Program-made: the position numbers and the translations under genes
Assembly (NCBI GenBank): GCA_028819475.1
Contig: JAPPLJ010000001.1
Location: 32,107-96,106 of the forward strand
Source: Rhodospirillaceae bacterium
Lineage (GTDB): Bacteria; Pseudomonadota; Alphaproteobacteria; Bin65
DNA: 64,000 bases
Direction of reading: 5' to 3'
Shown here: positions 44,178 to 53,343 of the stretch, piece after piece
Layout of the letters: every line of letters begins with the position of its first letter
Numbering within the stretch: the stretch's first letter is position 1
Notes under the pieces: generated by a model
What the model was told of the DNA's origin: nothing
The model's input: only the letters and a program-made list of their open reading frames with translations
Database searches by the model: none

Positions 44178-46601
44178 CTACATCCGCATCTTTTCGCCCG
44201 GGGGATCGTACGGCGAGGCCGGAATCACGGCCGCTTCGCGCTCCACGCCGACGATATGGGTCCGAAGCACCGTGCCGGGTTCGGCGAACTCCGGTTCGAC
44301 CAGGGCCATCGCGAGGCTCTTGCCGACGATATGGCCGTAGCCGCCGGAGGTGATGAATCCGACCCGCCGGCCGCGGAGCCAGACCGGTTCGAACCCGGAC
44401 GCGTCGGCATCGGGCGAGTCGACCTCCAGCGTCACCAGCCGCTGGGGCGCGGTATTCTTCTCGCGCTCCGCCAGGGCGGCTTCCCGGCCGACGAAGTCGC
44501 CCTTGCCGAAGGCGATCCAGCGGTCGAGGCCGGTCATGCCCGGCGTATAGCCCTGGGTGAATTCGGCCGACCATATGCCGAAGCTTTTCTCCAGGCGCAA
44601 TGAATTGAGGGCGTAGTAGCCGTATTCGCGGATTCCGGCCGCCTTGCCGGCTTCCAGCAGCATTTCGCGCAGGGTGACATGCGCCGCCGCCGGGCAGTTG
44701 ATCTCGTAGCCCAGTTCGCCCGCGACCGAGAGCCGGCCGACCCGGGCGCGGACCAGCCCGACATCCATGAGGCGGCAACTCATGAACGGCAGGGCCTCGT
44801 GGCTCACATCCTCATGGGTCAGCGCGGCCAGCACGTCGCGGGATTTCGGGCCGGACAGCGAAAAGCCGACGGTGGCGTCGGAGATATCGCGCACCTGCAC
44901 GTCGCCGTCGCGCGTCGGGTCGAGCCGGTCGTGGAACCAGCGCATATGCCATTCGCGCAGATAGTAGGAGCCCATGATCCACCAGGAACCGTCGCCCCAG
45001 TTCAGGATCGTGAGGTCGCCCTTCAGGCGGCCGTCCGGCGCCAGCATCGGCGACAGGCGCACCCGGCCCGGTTTCGGCAAGCGTCCCGCCATGGTTCGGT
45101 CGAGCCAGGCCTCGGCGTCCCGGCCCGTGACCTCGTAGCGGGAGAAGCCGGTGATATCGAGCAGCCCGACACCCTCGCGCACGGCACGGCATTCCTCGCC
45201 GACCAGCCCGAAGGCGTTCGACCGCTTGAGCGTCGGCGTCTCCTCGAAACCCTCAGGCGCAAACACCAGCGGCACCTCCAGACCCCAGCTTACCCCCCAC
45301 AGCGCGCCCGCCGCCTTCATCGCATCGTGAGCCGGCGCCTTGTTGAGCGGCCGGCCTGCCGGAAGCTGCTCGTTCGGGTAGGTCATCACGAAGCGGCGGG
45401 AATAGAACTGGCCGGTCGTCTGGCGGATATATTCGCGGTTCGAGGCGAACGGCCCGTAGCGCGCAATGTCCATCGGCCAGGCGTCGGCCTCGGGCTCGCC
45501 GTGGATCATCCATTCGGCGAGCGTCTTGGCGACGCCGCCACCCTGCAGGAAGCCCGCCATCACCCCGCAGGCCAGCCAGTAGTTCGGCAACCCGCGCACC
45601 GGTCCGACCAGCGGATTGCCGTCGGGCGAGAAGGTGAAGGCGCCGTTCACCCAGTTCTTGACGCCCACCTCCTGCAAGACCGGATAGCGCGTGAACGCCA
45701 TTTCCAGCTCGCGGGCGATCCGGTCGGTATCCTCCTGGATCAGGTCGAAGCCGTAGTCCCAGGGCGCGCCGTCGATATTCCAGTGCTGGTGGTCGATCTC
45801 GTAGATGCCGACCAGGACGCCCTTCTGGTCCTGGCGCAGATAGGTGAAGCCTTCCAGATCTACCGTCATCGGCACTTCGAAATCGAGCGCCTCGATTTCC
45901 GGAATGGATTCCGTCACCAGATAGTGGTGGGCCAGCGGCGACACCGGCAGTTCGAGGCCGACCATGCGGCCGACCTGCTTGGCCCACAGGCCGGCGGCGT
46001 TGACGACATGCTCGGCGAGGATCGTGCCGTTCTCGGTCACGACCTCCCAGGAACCGTCCGGCCGCTGCCTCAGTTCGAGGACCCGGTTGTGCTCGATCAC
46101 CGTCGCGCCCCGCTTGCGCGCCGCGCCGGCATAGGCGTGGACCGTGCCGGTGGTGTCGACATAGCCTTCGCGGTCGGCCCAAAGTCCGCCGATCACGCCG
46201 TCGACATCCATGATCGGGCAACGTTCCCTGATCTCCGCCGGCGTCATCAGGTGGCAGTCCTCGATGCCGATGGTCTGGAAGATGCGGTAGGTGCTCTGGA
46301 GCCATTCCCAGCGCGCCGGCGCCGAGGCGACCGTGATCCCCCCGGTCATGTGCAGGCCGATATCCTGGCCCGATTCCGGCCCGATCTCGCGCAGCAGGTC
46401 GATGGTGTAGGCCTGGAGCGCCGCCATGTTCGGGTCGGCGTTGAGCGCATGGATACCGCCCGCGGCGTGCCAGGACGACCCGGCGGTGAGCACCGAGCGC
46501 TCGACCAGCGCAATGTCGGTCCAGCCATACTTGGCCAGATGATAGAGGACCGAGGCGCCGACCACCCCGCCGCCGATCACCACGACCCGATACTGGTCCA
46601 T
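44178..46601 (-). CDS. FAD-dependent oxidative demethylase with GcvT domain (dimethylglycine/sarcosine dehydrogenase-like)
   Basis: An 807-residue two-module enzyme. Residues 1-~380 form a DAO-type FAD domain (VVVIGGGVVGASVLYHLAKY; the GSSWHAAGG stretch has the His that carries covalent FAD in the family); a FAO_M-type linker follows; residues ~430-800 are an aminomethyltransferase (GcvT) fold (FGLVGEECRAVREGVGLLDI, GYEINCP, GYYALNSLRLEKSFGIW) that binds tetrahydrofolate. Such enzymes oxidatively remove N-methyl groups from dimethylglycine, sarcosine or related N-methyl amino acids and give methylene-THF. ATG 46601 has aaggag at perfect spacing. It is the first gene of the six-gene operon. 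Confidence 0.92.
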   Translation of the reverse strand: MDQYRVVVIGGGVVGASVLYHLAKYGWTDIALVERSVLTAGSSWHAAGGIHALNADPNMAALQAYTIDLLREIGPESGQDIGLHMTGGITVASAPARWEWLQSTYRIFQTIGIEDCHLMTPAEIRERCPIMDVDGVIGGLWADREGYVDTTGTVHAYAGAARKRGATVIEHNRVLELRQRPDGSWEVVTENGTILAEHVVNAAGLWAKQVGRMVGLELPVSPLAHHYLVTESIPEIEALDFEVPMTVDLEGFTYLRQDQKGVLVGIYEIDHQHWNIDGAPWDYGFDLIQEDTDRIARELEMAFTRYPVLQEVGVKNWVNGAFTFSPDGNPLVGPVRGLPNYWLACGVMAGFLQGGGVAKTLAEWMIHGEPEADAWPMDIARYGPFASNREYIRQTTGQFYSRRFVMTYPNEQLPAGRPLNKAPAHDAMKAAGALWGVSWGLEVPLVFAPEGFEETPTLKRSNAFGLVGEECRAVREGVGLLDITGFSRYEVTGRDAEAWLDRTMAGRLPKPGRVRLSPMLAPDGRLKGDLTILNWGDGSWWIMGSYYLREWHMRWFHDRLDPTRDGDVQVRDISDATVGFSLSGPKSRDVLAALTHEDVSHEALPFMSCRLMDVGLVRARVGRLSVAGELGYEINCPAAAHVTLREMLLEAGKAAGIREYGYYALNSLRLEKSFGIWSAEFTQGYTPGMTGLDRWIAFGKGDFVGREAALAEREKNTAPQRLVTLEVDSPDADASGFEPVWLRGRRVGFITSGGYGHIVGKSLAMALVEPEFAEPGTVLRTHIVGVEREAAVIPASPYDPPGEKMRM

Positions 46602-47010
46602 CGTTTCGCTCCTTACACGCGCCGGATACCGCTTCCGTTTTCCGGCCGGCGTTGCCGAACCGGGCTCACTAAAGCGAATTGCCCGGGCGATCCAGAAACG
46701 ATTTGTCGAGGCGGTGTAACCCGATCTTCCCTCAATGCCGCGCCGGACGGAGCGCAGCGACGATCGGGGGCCCAAGGGCCACAAGTGCAGGCCCGTCGGG
46801 TCGACTCTGGTTCCCGGCTCTCCCTCCGGTCGGCCGGGGCGGCAAGGAAGGTGGGTCGGCGAGGGTTTTGCGTCCTGTCCGACACTTGAGACGCGGCGCA
46901 AGGCCGGCGCGCGGCGAAATGGCCCGGAAGCCGGCGGCATTTGCGCGGCGGTCCGGGGCCGGGCCGGAGTAGTGTTGCCCGCCGGGAACACGGCGATACG
47001 GGAGCACGAC
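46602..47010. other. Intergenic region between divergent FAD-GcvT and BadH-like genes
   Basis: A 409-base gap between two divergently transcribed genes, so it should hold both promoters. I see no convincing -35/-10 pair, tRNA, hairpin-plus-T-run or repeat in it. Open frames crossing it have no recognisable similarity and poor starts. Confidence 0.5.
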
Positions 47011-47778
47011 ATGCGCGGCCTGGACGGAAAAAATGCGTTGGTAACCGGCGGCGGCGCCGGCATCGGCCGCGCAATCTGCCGGCGGCTCGGCGAGGAAGGG
47101 GTAACCGTCGGCGTCCTTGACCGCGACGGCCCGACGGCGCGCGAGACGGCGGACCTGATCGCCGGAAACGGCGGCCGGGCGACGGCATTCGAGGCCGACA
47201 TCACGGACTATGACGCGGTCGCCGACGCGGTGTCGGCCTTCGAAGCGGCTGCCGGCCCGCTCGACATCCTCGTCAACAATGCCGGCATCGACATCGCGAT
47301 GCCGTTCCTCGCCACCGATACCGCCCTGTGGCGCAGGATCGTCGAGATCAACCTCTTCGGGCCGCTCAACCTGCACCATATCGCGGTACGCGGCATGGCC
47401 GAGCGCCGGTCCGGCAAGGTGATCAACATTTCGTCGGATGCCGCGCGGGTCGGCTCTTCGGGCGAGTCGGTCTACGCCGCCTGCAAGGGCGGCATCATCT
47501 CGTTTTCCAAGACGCTGGCGCGGGAACTGGCCCGGCGCAACGTGCAGGTGAACTGCATCTGCCCGGGGCCGACCGACACTAATCTGTTCCGCACTTTCGC
47601 CGGCGACGACGAAGCCGGGCAGAAGCTGGTCGTCGCCCTCGAACGGGCCATTCCGATGCGCCGTCTCGGCCAGCCGGACGACTATCCCGGTATCGTCGCC
47701 TTCCTGGCCAGCAGCGACGCCGACTTTATCACGGGCCAGACGATCAGCGTGTCCGGCGGGCTGACGATGGCCGGGTAA
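47011..47778 (+). CDS. SDR oxidoreductase similar to 2-hydroxycyclohexanecarboxyl-CoA dehydrogenase (BadH)
   Basis: A 255-residue classical SDR with TGGGAGIGRAICRRLGEEGV (cofactor binding), NNAGID, and catalytic ISSDAARVGSSGESVYAACK (Ser and Tyr-x-x-x-Lys). The stretches DAARVGSSGE-VYAACKGG, CPGPTDT and ITGQTISVSGGLTMAG are the pattern of BadH from anaerobic benzoate/cyclohexanecarboxylate degradation as I recall it. The Asp after beta-2 (VLDRDG) indicates NAD(H). It is a lone gene here, with no other bad genes, so its role in an alicyclic acyl-CoA pathway is inference. ATG 47011 is chosen by homology; cgggag precedes it. Confidence 0.85.
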   Translation: MRGLDGKNALVTGGGAGIGRAICRRLGEEGVTVGVLDRDGPTARETADLIAGNGGRATAFEADITDYDAVADAVSAFEAAAGPLDILVNNAGIDIAMPFLATDTALWRRIVEINLFGPLNLHHIAVRGMAERRSGKVINISSDAARVGSSGESVYAACKGGIISFSKTLARELARRNVQVNCICPGPTDTNLFRTFAGDDEAGQKLVVALERAIPMRRLGQPDDYPGIVAFLASSDADFITGQTISVSGGLTMAG

Positions 47779-47799
47779 TACCGGATCCGCACCGGACGG

Positions 47800-48888
47800 C
47801 TATTGGGTCGGGCCCGACCCCGCCGGCTTCGAGGCCGGCTTCCTGCTGGATTTCATGTACGGAATCAGCGGTTCTCCCCGCGCCCGCTTCCCGGCGACTT
47901 CCCTGGTCGCCGCTTCCACGGCGAGGAACCGTTTGGCGCTCGACGGGTGGGTCGTGCCCTGGAGGCCGATCGCGCGGGGATGCGCCGCCGCCATCCGGCG
48001 CCAGAAATGGGCGGCTTTCTTGGTGTCGTAGCCCGCTTTTGCCGCATAGTAGACGCCGACATAATCGGCCTCGGCCTCGAATTCCTGGCTGAAGGCGAGC
48101 ACGCCAAGCTGCATCATCGGATCGATGACGTTGACGCCGCTCAGCCCGGTAAGGATCGCGCCGATAATGCCGCCGAGGATCATGTTGCCGGTCTTGGCTT
48201 CGATATGGCCCATCGTGTTGTGGGCCAGTTCGTGCCCGATCACGAAGGCAAGTTCGTCATCCGCTTCGGCAAAGCGCATCAGGCCCGAGGTGACGATGAT
48301 CCGGCTGCCGTCGGCAAAGGCGTTCACGCTGTCGTCGTTGCGCAGGAAGGTCGGATAGTTGCAGACCATCGCCGGCGTCAGTTCGACAGGGACCAGATTG
48401 CCGCCGCGCCGCACCGTCAGGCTGAGCGGCCTGCCGTTGCCTTCCGCAATCAGCTTTGCGACCCGGGACCGCCCCGAACTGCCGCCTCCTATGATCTCTC
48501 CGTTCACCGAGACGATCCGGTCGCCGACAGCCAGTTCCGCCCGCGCGGCGGGGCCGCCCCCGAAGACCGAGATCACGGTCATCTGCCGCGTAACGCCGTA
48601 GAGGCTGGCATAGGCCTCCCGGTATTCCGGCGGCGCGCTGTCCCGGTCCATGGTCAGGAAGCCGACCGCCGGCGCCTTTTCCTTGCAGAGGTCGACGTTG
48701 GCCGCGCGAACGGCGAAATCGACCCGGCGGAGGCGGTCCTGCACCTTCATGCGTTCGAGGACGACGATTTCGCGCTGTTTGCGGGCCTCTTCCTCCGCGG
48801 CCTTGCGCGAAATCTCCGGAACCCGCGACTGCGGCGCGCAGGCGGCGAGCGCGACGGCCAGAAGAACGAACAGGGGCAGGTGTTTCAT
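47800..48888 (-). CDS. M48-family metalloprotease lipoprotein with PDZ domain
   Basis: A 362-residue protein: a lipoprotein signal (LFVLLAVALAACAPQ, lipobox Ala-Ala-Cys at residue ~17), a coiled-coil stretch rich in Arg/Glu, a PDZ domain (GGPAARAELAVGDRIVSVNG), then the M48 catalytic domain with the zinc motif HExxH in FVIGHELAHNTMGHIEAKTG and the third ligand Glu in FEAEADYVGVYYAAKAGYD. It probably acts in the periplasm, anchored in a membrane, on misfolded or lipopolysaccharide-transport proteins, like BepA/LoiP relatives; the PDZ domain upstream of the protease domain is distinctive. The start 48888 is set by the signal peptide. Confidence 0.88.
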   Translation of the reverse strand: MKHLPLFVLLAVALAACAPQSRVPEISRKAAEEEARKQREIVVLERMKVQDRLRRVDFAVRAANVDLCKEKAPAVGFLTMDRDSAPPEYREAYASLYGVTRQMTVISVFGGGPAARAELAVGDRIVSVNGEIIGGGSSGRSRVAKLIAEGNGRPLSLTVRRGGNLVPVELTPAMVCNYPTFLRNDDSVNAFADGSRIIVTSGLMRFAEADDELAFVIGHELAHNTMGHIEAKTGNMILGGIIGAILTGLSGVNVIDPMMQLGVLAFSQEFEAEADYVGVYYAAKAGYDTKKAAHFWRRMAAAHPRAIGLQGTTHPSSAKRFLAVEAATREVAGKRARGEPLIPYMKSSRKPASKPAGSGPTQ

Positions 48889-48997
48889 TCCGGCTCTTTC
48901 CGATTTGTACCTGTTTAGTTCGCCCAAGACTGCCGCGGCCGCCCCGCGGCGTCAACCCCGCTGGAGCCGGCGCCGGCCCGGATCTGCAATCCCGTAT

Positions 48998-49498
48998 TCA
49001 GGAGAATTTAGCCCGCAGGGCCGTTGCAGTGTTCGGCGGCACGAAGCTCTCGATGTCGCCGCCCAGCGAGGCGATTTCCTTGACCAGCCGGGATGCGATG
49101 AACTGCTGCTGCTCGGACGCCATCAGGTAGACCATCTCGACATCCGGATTGAGCCGGGCGTTCATCCCCGCCATCTGGAACTCGTAGTCGAAATCCGAGA
49201 CCGCCCGCAGGCCGCGGATAATCATCACGGCGTCGTTTTCCTCCGCGAAATGCATCAGCAGATTGCCGAAAACCTTGACCTGCGCCTGGCCGCCGTCGTT
49301 CGCCCCGTTGACGATCCGGAGTTCGTGTTCGACCAGGGCCAGCCGTTCGTCGAGCGTGAACAGCGGAGTCTTGCCGATGTTTTCCGCCACGGCGACGATC
49401 AGGCGATCGCAGATCCGCAGGGCGCGCCGGATGATATCGACATGCCCGTTCGTGATCGGGTCGAAGGTGCCCGGATAAACTGCGATACGCTCGGCCAT
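48998..49498 (-). CDS. coaD: Phosphopantetheine adenylyltransferase
   Basis: A 166-residue nucleotidyltransferase performing the penultimate step of coenzyme A synthesis. The T/HxGH motif is in AVYPGTFDPITNGHVDIIRR; other conserved parts are DERLALVEHELRI, IIRGLRAVSDFDYEFQMAGM and NPDVEMVYLMASEQQQFIAS. Length is normal. It lies 99 bases after gyrA on the same strand, a common alphaproteobacterial pairing. Confidence 0.96.
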   Translation of the reverse strand: MAERIAVYPGTFDPITNGHVDIIRRALRICDRLIVAVAENIGKTPLFTLDERLALVEHELRIVNGANDGGQAQVKVFGNLLMHFAEENDAVMIIRGLRAVSDFDYEFQMAGMNARLNPDVEMVYLMASEQQQFIASRLVKEIASLGGDIESFVPPNTATALRAKFS

Positions 49499-49597
49499 GG
49501 ATGCGCTCCCCCTTCGCGATGCGACTGGCGAAACGCCTAGGCGGACGCGGCCGGGAATGCAACGGCCAATCCGGCGCGGCGGGAAGGCCGCTTCGTC

Positions 49598-52333
49598 TCA
49601 GGCGGAGCCAGCTTCCGGGCCGGCTTCCGGGTGGGATTCCGCCGCGCCGTTCGCATCGCGCAGGCGCGAGACCGAGACGACCCGCTCGTCGTCGTCCAAC
49701 CGGAACAGGTAGACGCCACGGGTCTTGCGGCCGACGACACCGATGCCGTCCACGGGGACGCGGATGATCTGTCCGCCATTGGTCACGAGGATCAGTTCGT
49801 CCTCTTTCTCCACCGGGAAAGCGCCTACAACCCGGGCTTCGCTGCCGTCGCGATCGAGATCCATGTTGACGATACCGATGCCGCCGCGGCCGGTGATGCG
49901 ATACTCATAGGCCGAGGTGCGCTTGCCGAGACCGTCATCCGAGACCGCCAGCACAAATTCCTCGACGGCGTGCATCTCCGACCATGGCGCTTCGACGATC
50001 CGCGCCGCGAGTTCGACATCCTCCCGGTTGGGAGTTTCACCCTGCTCGATCCGCGAGCCGGCCCGCTTATGCGCGTTGGCGATGCGGACATACTCATCCC
50101 GGGTTTCGGTATCGGCATCGATATGATTCAGGATGGACAGGGAGATGATCCGGTCTCCCGCCGCCAGCCTGATTCCGCGCACGCCACGCGAATCCCGCCC
50201 CCGGAAGCGTCGCACGTCGGCCACCGGGAAACGGATCGCCCGGCCGGCGGCGGTGGCCAGCAGCACGTCCTGCCCGGCGTCGCAGGTTTCGACCCCGACC
50301 AGCGTCTCGCCCTCATCCAGCTTCATGGCGATCTTGCCGTTCGCCCGGACATTGACGAAATCGGCGAGCGAGTTGCGCCGCACCGTGCCGCTGCTGGTCG
50401 CGAACATCACGTCGAGGTCCGGCCACTCCGATTCGTCGGGCAACGGCAGGATGATCGAAATGTTTTCGCCCGGCTGGAGCGGCAGCATGTTGACCATGGC
50501 CTTGCCGCGCGCCTGGGGCGTGCCGAGGGGCAGCCGGTAGACCTTGAGCTTGTAGACCATGCCGGTCGAGGAGAAGAACAGCACCGGCGTGTGGGTGTTG
50601 ACGACATAGACTTGGTCGACGAAATCCTCTTCCTTGGTCTTCATGCCGGCGCGGCCCTTGCCGCCGCGCCTCTGCGCCCGGTAGGTGGCGAGCGGCACGC
50701 GCTTGATATAGCCGCCGTGGGTGAAGGTGAGGACCATGTCCTCGCGCTGGATCAGGTCTTCGATATCCTGGTCGAAATCCCCGTCCTCGATCGCGGTGCG
50801 GCGCGGATCGGCATAGGTTTCCCGCATTTCCCCGAGTTCCTCGCGCAGGATTTCGAGAACCCGGATGCGCGAACCGAGGATATCGAGATAGTCGCGGATT
50901 TCCTCGACAATCTGCCGGAGGTCCGCGCCGATCTTGTCGCGCTCGAGGCCCGTGAGGCGATGCAGCCGCAGATCGAGGATGGCGCGCGCCTGCGCTTCGG
51001 AGAGCCGGTAGCCGCCGTCTTCGCCGACCAGGCGGCCGGGCTCCGCGATCAGCGCGATCAGCGGCGCGACGTCGGCCGCCGGCCAGGCCCGCTCCATCAA
51101 CTGTTCCCGCGCGGCGGCGGCGTCCGGAGCGTGGCGGATCAGCGCCACGACCTCGTCGATATTGGCGACCGCGACGGCAAGGCCGGCCAGCGTGTGCGCC
51201 TTGCCGCGCGCTTCCTCGAGCAGGAACGCGGTGCGCCGGACGATGATCTGCTCGCGGAAGGCCAGGAAGGCCCTGAGCACCTCCAGGAGCCCCATCTGCT
51301 CCGGCCGGCCGCCGTTCAGGGCCAGCATGTTGACGCCGAAGCTGGTCTGGAGCTGGGTGAAGCGGAAGAGCTGGTTCAGCACCACCTCCGGATCGGCGTC
51401 GCGCTTGACCTCGACCACCAGGCGCACGCCTTCCCGGTCGGATTCGTCGTTGGCGCCGGCGATACCTTCGATCTGCTTGGAGCGGGCGAGATCGCCGATC
51501 TTCTCCAGCACCCTCTCCTTGTTCACCTGGTAGGGAACTTCGGTGAACACCAGGTTCTCGCGCCCGTTGCGGCCGGGCTCGACCTTGTGGCGCGCGCGCA
51601 TGACGACGGCGCCGCGGCCGGTGCGGTAGGCCTCGTGGATGCCGGCCCGGCCCATGACCAGGGCGCCGGTCGGGAAATCCGGTCCCGGCAGCAGCTCCAT
51701 GATATCTTCGAGCGCGGCGTCGGGATCGCCGATCAGCGCCAAGCAGGCGTCGATCACCTCGCCCAGATTGTGCGGCGGAATGTTGGTCGCCATGCCGACC
51801 GCGATGCCGCCGGCGCCGTTGACCAGCAGGTTGGGATAGCGCGCAGGCAGGACGATCGGCTCGCGCCGGGATTCGTCGTAATTGTCCTGGAAATCGACCG
51901 TGTTGCGGTCGATGTCGTCGAGCAGCGACTCCGCCGCCTTCGCGAGCCGCGCCTCGGTGTAGCGCATGGCCGCCGGGGGATCGCTGTCCATCGAGCCGAA
52001 ATTGCCCTGGCCGTCGATCAGCGGCAGGCGCATGGAGAAGGGCTGCGCCATGCGCACCAGCGCGTCGTAGATCGCCTGGTCGCCGTGGGGATGGTATTTG
52101 CCCATCACGTCGCCGACGATCAGGGCAGACTTGCGGTACGGCTTGTCGCTGGTGTAGCCGCCCTCGCGCATGGCGTAGAGAATGCGCCGGTGGACCGGCT
52201 TGAGGCCGTCGCGCACGTCCGGAATCGCCCGGGCCACGATCACGCTCATGGCGTAATCGAGATAGGAGCGCTTCATCTCCTCTTCGATGGAAATGGGCGC
52301 GATGTCGCGTTCGGGCGTCGTCGGCTCGGCCAA
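49598..52333 (-). CDS. gyrA: DNA gyrase subunit A
   Basis: A 911-residue type II topoisomerase subunit that introduces negative supercoils with GyrB. The N-terminal breakage-reunion domain has the catalytic Tyr in [16 protein letters not shown]; the six beta-pinwheel C-terminal domain includes the GyrA box QRRGGKGR, which separates it from ParC. In the quinolone-resistance region it reads [18 protein letters not shown]: the position of E. coli Ser83 is Gln. A short Ala/Glu-rich tail ends the protein. Its own promoter is recognised upstream. Confidence 0.97.
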   Translation of the reverse strand: MAEPTTPERDIAPISIEEEMKRSYLDYAMSVIVARAIPDVRDGLKPVHRRILYAMREGGYTSDKPYRKSALIVGDVMGKYHPHGDQAIYDALVRMAQPFSMRLPLIDGQGNFGSMDSDPPAAMRYTEARLAKAAESLLDDIDRNTVDFQDNYDESRREPIVLPARYPNLLVNGAGGIAVGMATNIPPHNLGEVIDACLALIGDPDAALEDIMELLPGPDFPTGALVMGRAGIHEAYRTGRGAVVMRARHKVEPGRNGRENLVFTEVPYQVNKERVLEKIGDLARSKQIEGIAGANDESDREGVRLVVEVKRDADPEVVLNQLFRFTQLQTSFGVNMLALNGGRPEQMGLLEVLRAFLAFREQIIVRRTAFLLEEARGKAHTLAGLAVAVANIDEVVALIRHAPDAAAAREQLMERAWPAADVAPLIALIAEPGRLVGEDGGYRLSEAQARAILDLRLHRLTGLERDKIGADLRQIVEEIRDYLDILGSRIRVLEILREELGEMRETYADPRRTAIEDGDFDQDIEDLIQREDMVLTFTHGGYIKRVPLATYRAQRRGGKGRAGMKTKEEDFVDQVYVVNTHTPVLFFSSTGMVYKLKVYRLPLGTPQARGKAMVNMLPLQPGENISIILPLPDESEWPDLDVMFATSSGTVRRNSLADFVNVRANGKIAMKLDEGETLVGVETCDAGQDVLLATAAGRAIRFPVADVRRFRGRDSRGVRGIRLAAGDRIISLSILNHIDADTETRDEYVRIANAHKRAGSRIEQGETPNREDVELAARIVEAPWSEMHAVEEFVLAVSDDGLGKRTSAYEYRITGRGGIGIVNMDLDRDGSEARVVGAFPVEKEDELILVTNGGQIIRVPVDGIGVVGRKTRGVYLFRLDDDERVVSVSRLRDANGAAESHPEAGPEAGSA

Positions 52334-52467
52334 GGCGGTTCGAACTCGCTAGATCGAAGGGTACTGCAGCGGATTCCGGCGGTTGAAACCGCGGAAAACC
52401 GGCAATGCTGGGTGCTGTGTCGGGACTACCGAACGGCGAAGCGGGTCGGGAGCGGAAAACACCACAA

Positions 52468-52496
52468 AATTTAGCATGCGGCGGGGCCGGTTACAA
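52468..52496 (-). promoter_or_regulatory. Sigma-70-type promoter of gyrA
   Basis: Read on the minus strand: TTGTAA (52496-52491), a 17-base spacer, and TAAATT (52473-52468), within an AT-rich island of GC-rich DNA, 135 bases before the gyrA start codon. The near-consensus spacing and the absence of another candidate support it. Confidence 0.6.
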
Positions 52497-52580
52497 CAAT
52501 ATGATGTGGTGTGAAGGCCCGAATTTCGCAACAGGCGCCGCATATTCGCCATTCGGCAGGCGCACGGCTCCGGTACGAAT

Positions 52581-53030
52581 TCAGGCCCGTTTCGCCTGGA
52601 CGTATGCCGCCACTTTCGGAGCGAGTTCCGGCGCTATCGCGATCCCGGCTTCGTCCGCCTTTCGCGCCGCCTCATCCGGCTCCCATCGCTCGCCGATCGT
52701 GCAGACCGCCAGCGTCATGGCGGCGGCCCGGGCGCCCGACGCGCAATGGATCAGGATGGGCGCCGGCAGCTCCTGCATCCGCCGGCTGAGGTCGTCGGTC
52801 TTCTCGACATCGCCGACCTGGGGCGGCGCCAGGGGAAAGTGCAGCCACGCCATGCCGGCCGCCTCGACCGCGGCGCCTTCGCTCTCCGGCGGCAGAATTT
52901 CGCCGCGCTCCCCGGCCATGCGCAGGCTGACGACGGCGCCGAAGCCCTGCGTCTTGAATTCGGCGATTTGAGCGGCATCCGGCGCGCCGTCGGCGACAGC
53001 AAACCGGCCGGTGAGAAAGCGGATGTTCAT
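52581..53030 (-). CDS. BLH-type (DUF442) protein phosphatase-like protein
   Basis: A 149-residue protein of the beta-lactamase-hydrolase-like/DUF442 phosphatase family, with the Cys-x5-Arg signature in ILIHCASGARAAAMTLAV (C and R of CASGAR; general acid/base Asp candidates nearby). The N-terminus FLTGRFAVADGAPDAAQIAE and GFGAVVSLRMAGERGE are typical. In sulfide-oxidising bacteria such domains occur near persulfide dioxygenase and SqrR/BigR genes; here it sits beside gyrA, far from the sulfide genes. The product is probably cytoplasmic with phosphatase or rhodanese-like activity. Confidence 0.75.
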   Translation of the reverse strand: MNIRFLTGRFAVADGAPDAAQIAEFKTQGFGAVVSLRMAGERGEILPPESEGAAVEAAGMAWLHFPLAPPQVGDVEKTDDLSRRMQELPAPILIHCASGARAAAMTLAVCTIGERWEPDEAARKADEAGIAIAPELAPKVAAYVQAKRA

Positions 53031-53104
53031 GGCAGCGTTTTATATATTCAATTGTGCGAATGTAAATCCGCTGCGGCGATGTACCGTGTCGGGAAGGAGG
53101 TCCA

Positions 53105-53265
53105 ACGCGCTTCCGCAGCCCAAGGATCGACGGCCCCACCCCGGTGTTGCGGAACTCGCTCGCATTCCGGGTCGCGACGGCGGGCCCGCGCATGGCGGCA
53201 GCGGCCGCGAGGAAGGCACTCGGCACACGGTTGTCGAGCGGCCCGCCGCACGCCCGCCGCCGCCG
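53105..53265 (-). pseudogene. Decayed VapC/FitB-type PIN-domain toxin fragment
   Basis: In the 313-base gap, minus strand, one frame reads ARRRRRACGGPLDNR then VPSAFLAAAAAMRGPAVATR and NASEFRNTGV. VapC/FitB toxins end R-x-x-G-x-P-L-x-x-x-D-A-F-I-A-A-T-A-x-x-x-G-L-x-V-A-T-R-N-x-x-D-F-x-x-T-G-V-x-V-V-D-P-W, a strong match. The expected terminal DPWAA appears one frame away (AVDPWAAEARW at 53105-53134), so a base has been lost at a run of G. The conserved Asp of DAFIA is Ser. The N-terminal half and any antitoxin are missing. It is a dead relic. Confidence 0.65.
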
Positions 53266-53343
53266 TCTCGCCGGTCCTCGGGTTGCCGCTCCCCCTGTCC
53301 TGCTTCTTGCGGTCGCGGATTCCGTGCCGCCGGCGGTCAGGGC

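Noticed and set aside
49631..52474. 947-codon open frame on the strand opposite gyrA
   Set aside because: GC-rich codon bias of gyrA leaves the antisense strand open; the translation is His/Asp/Arg-rich without any family motif.
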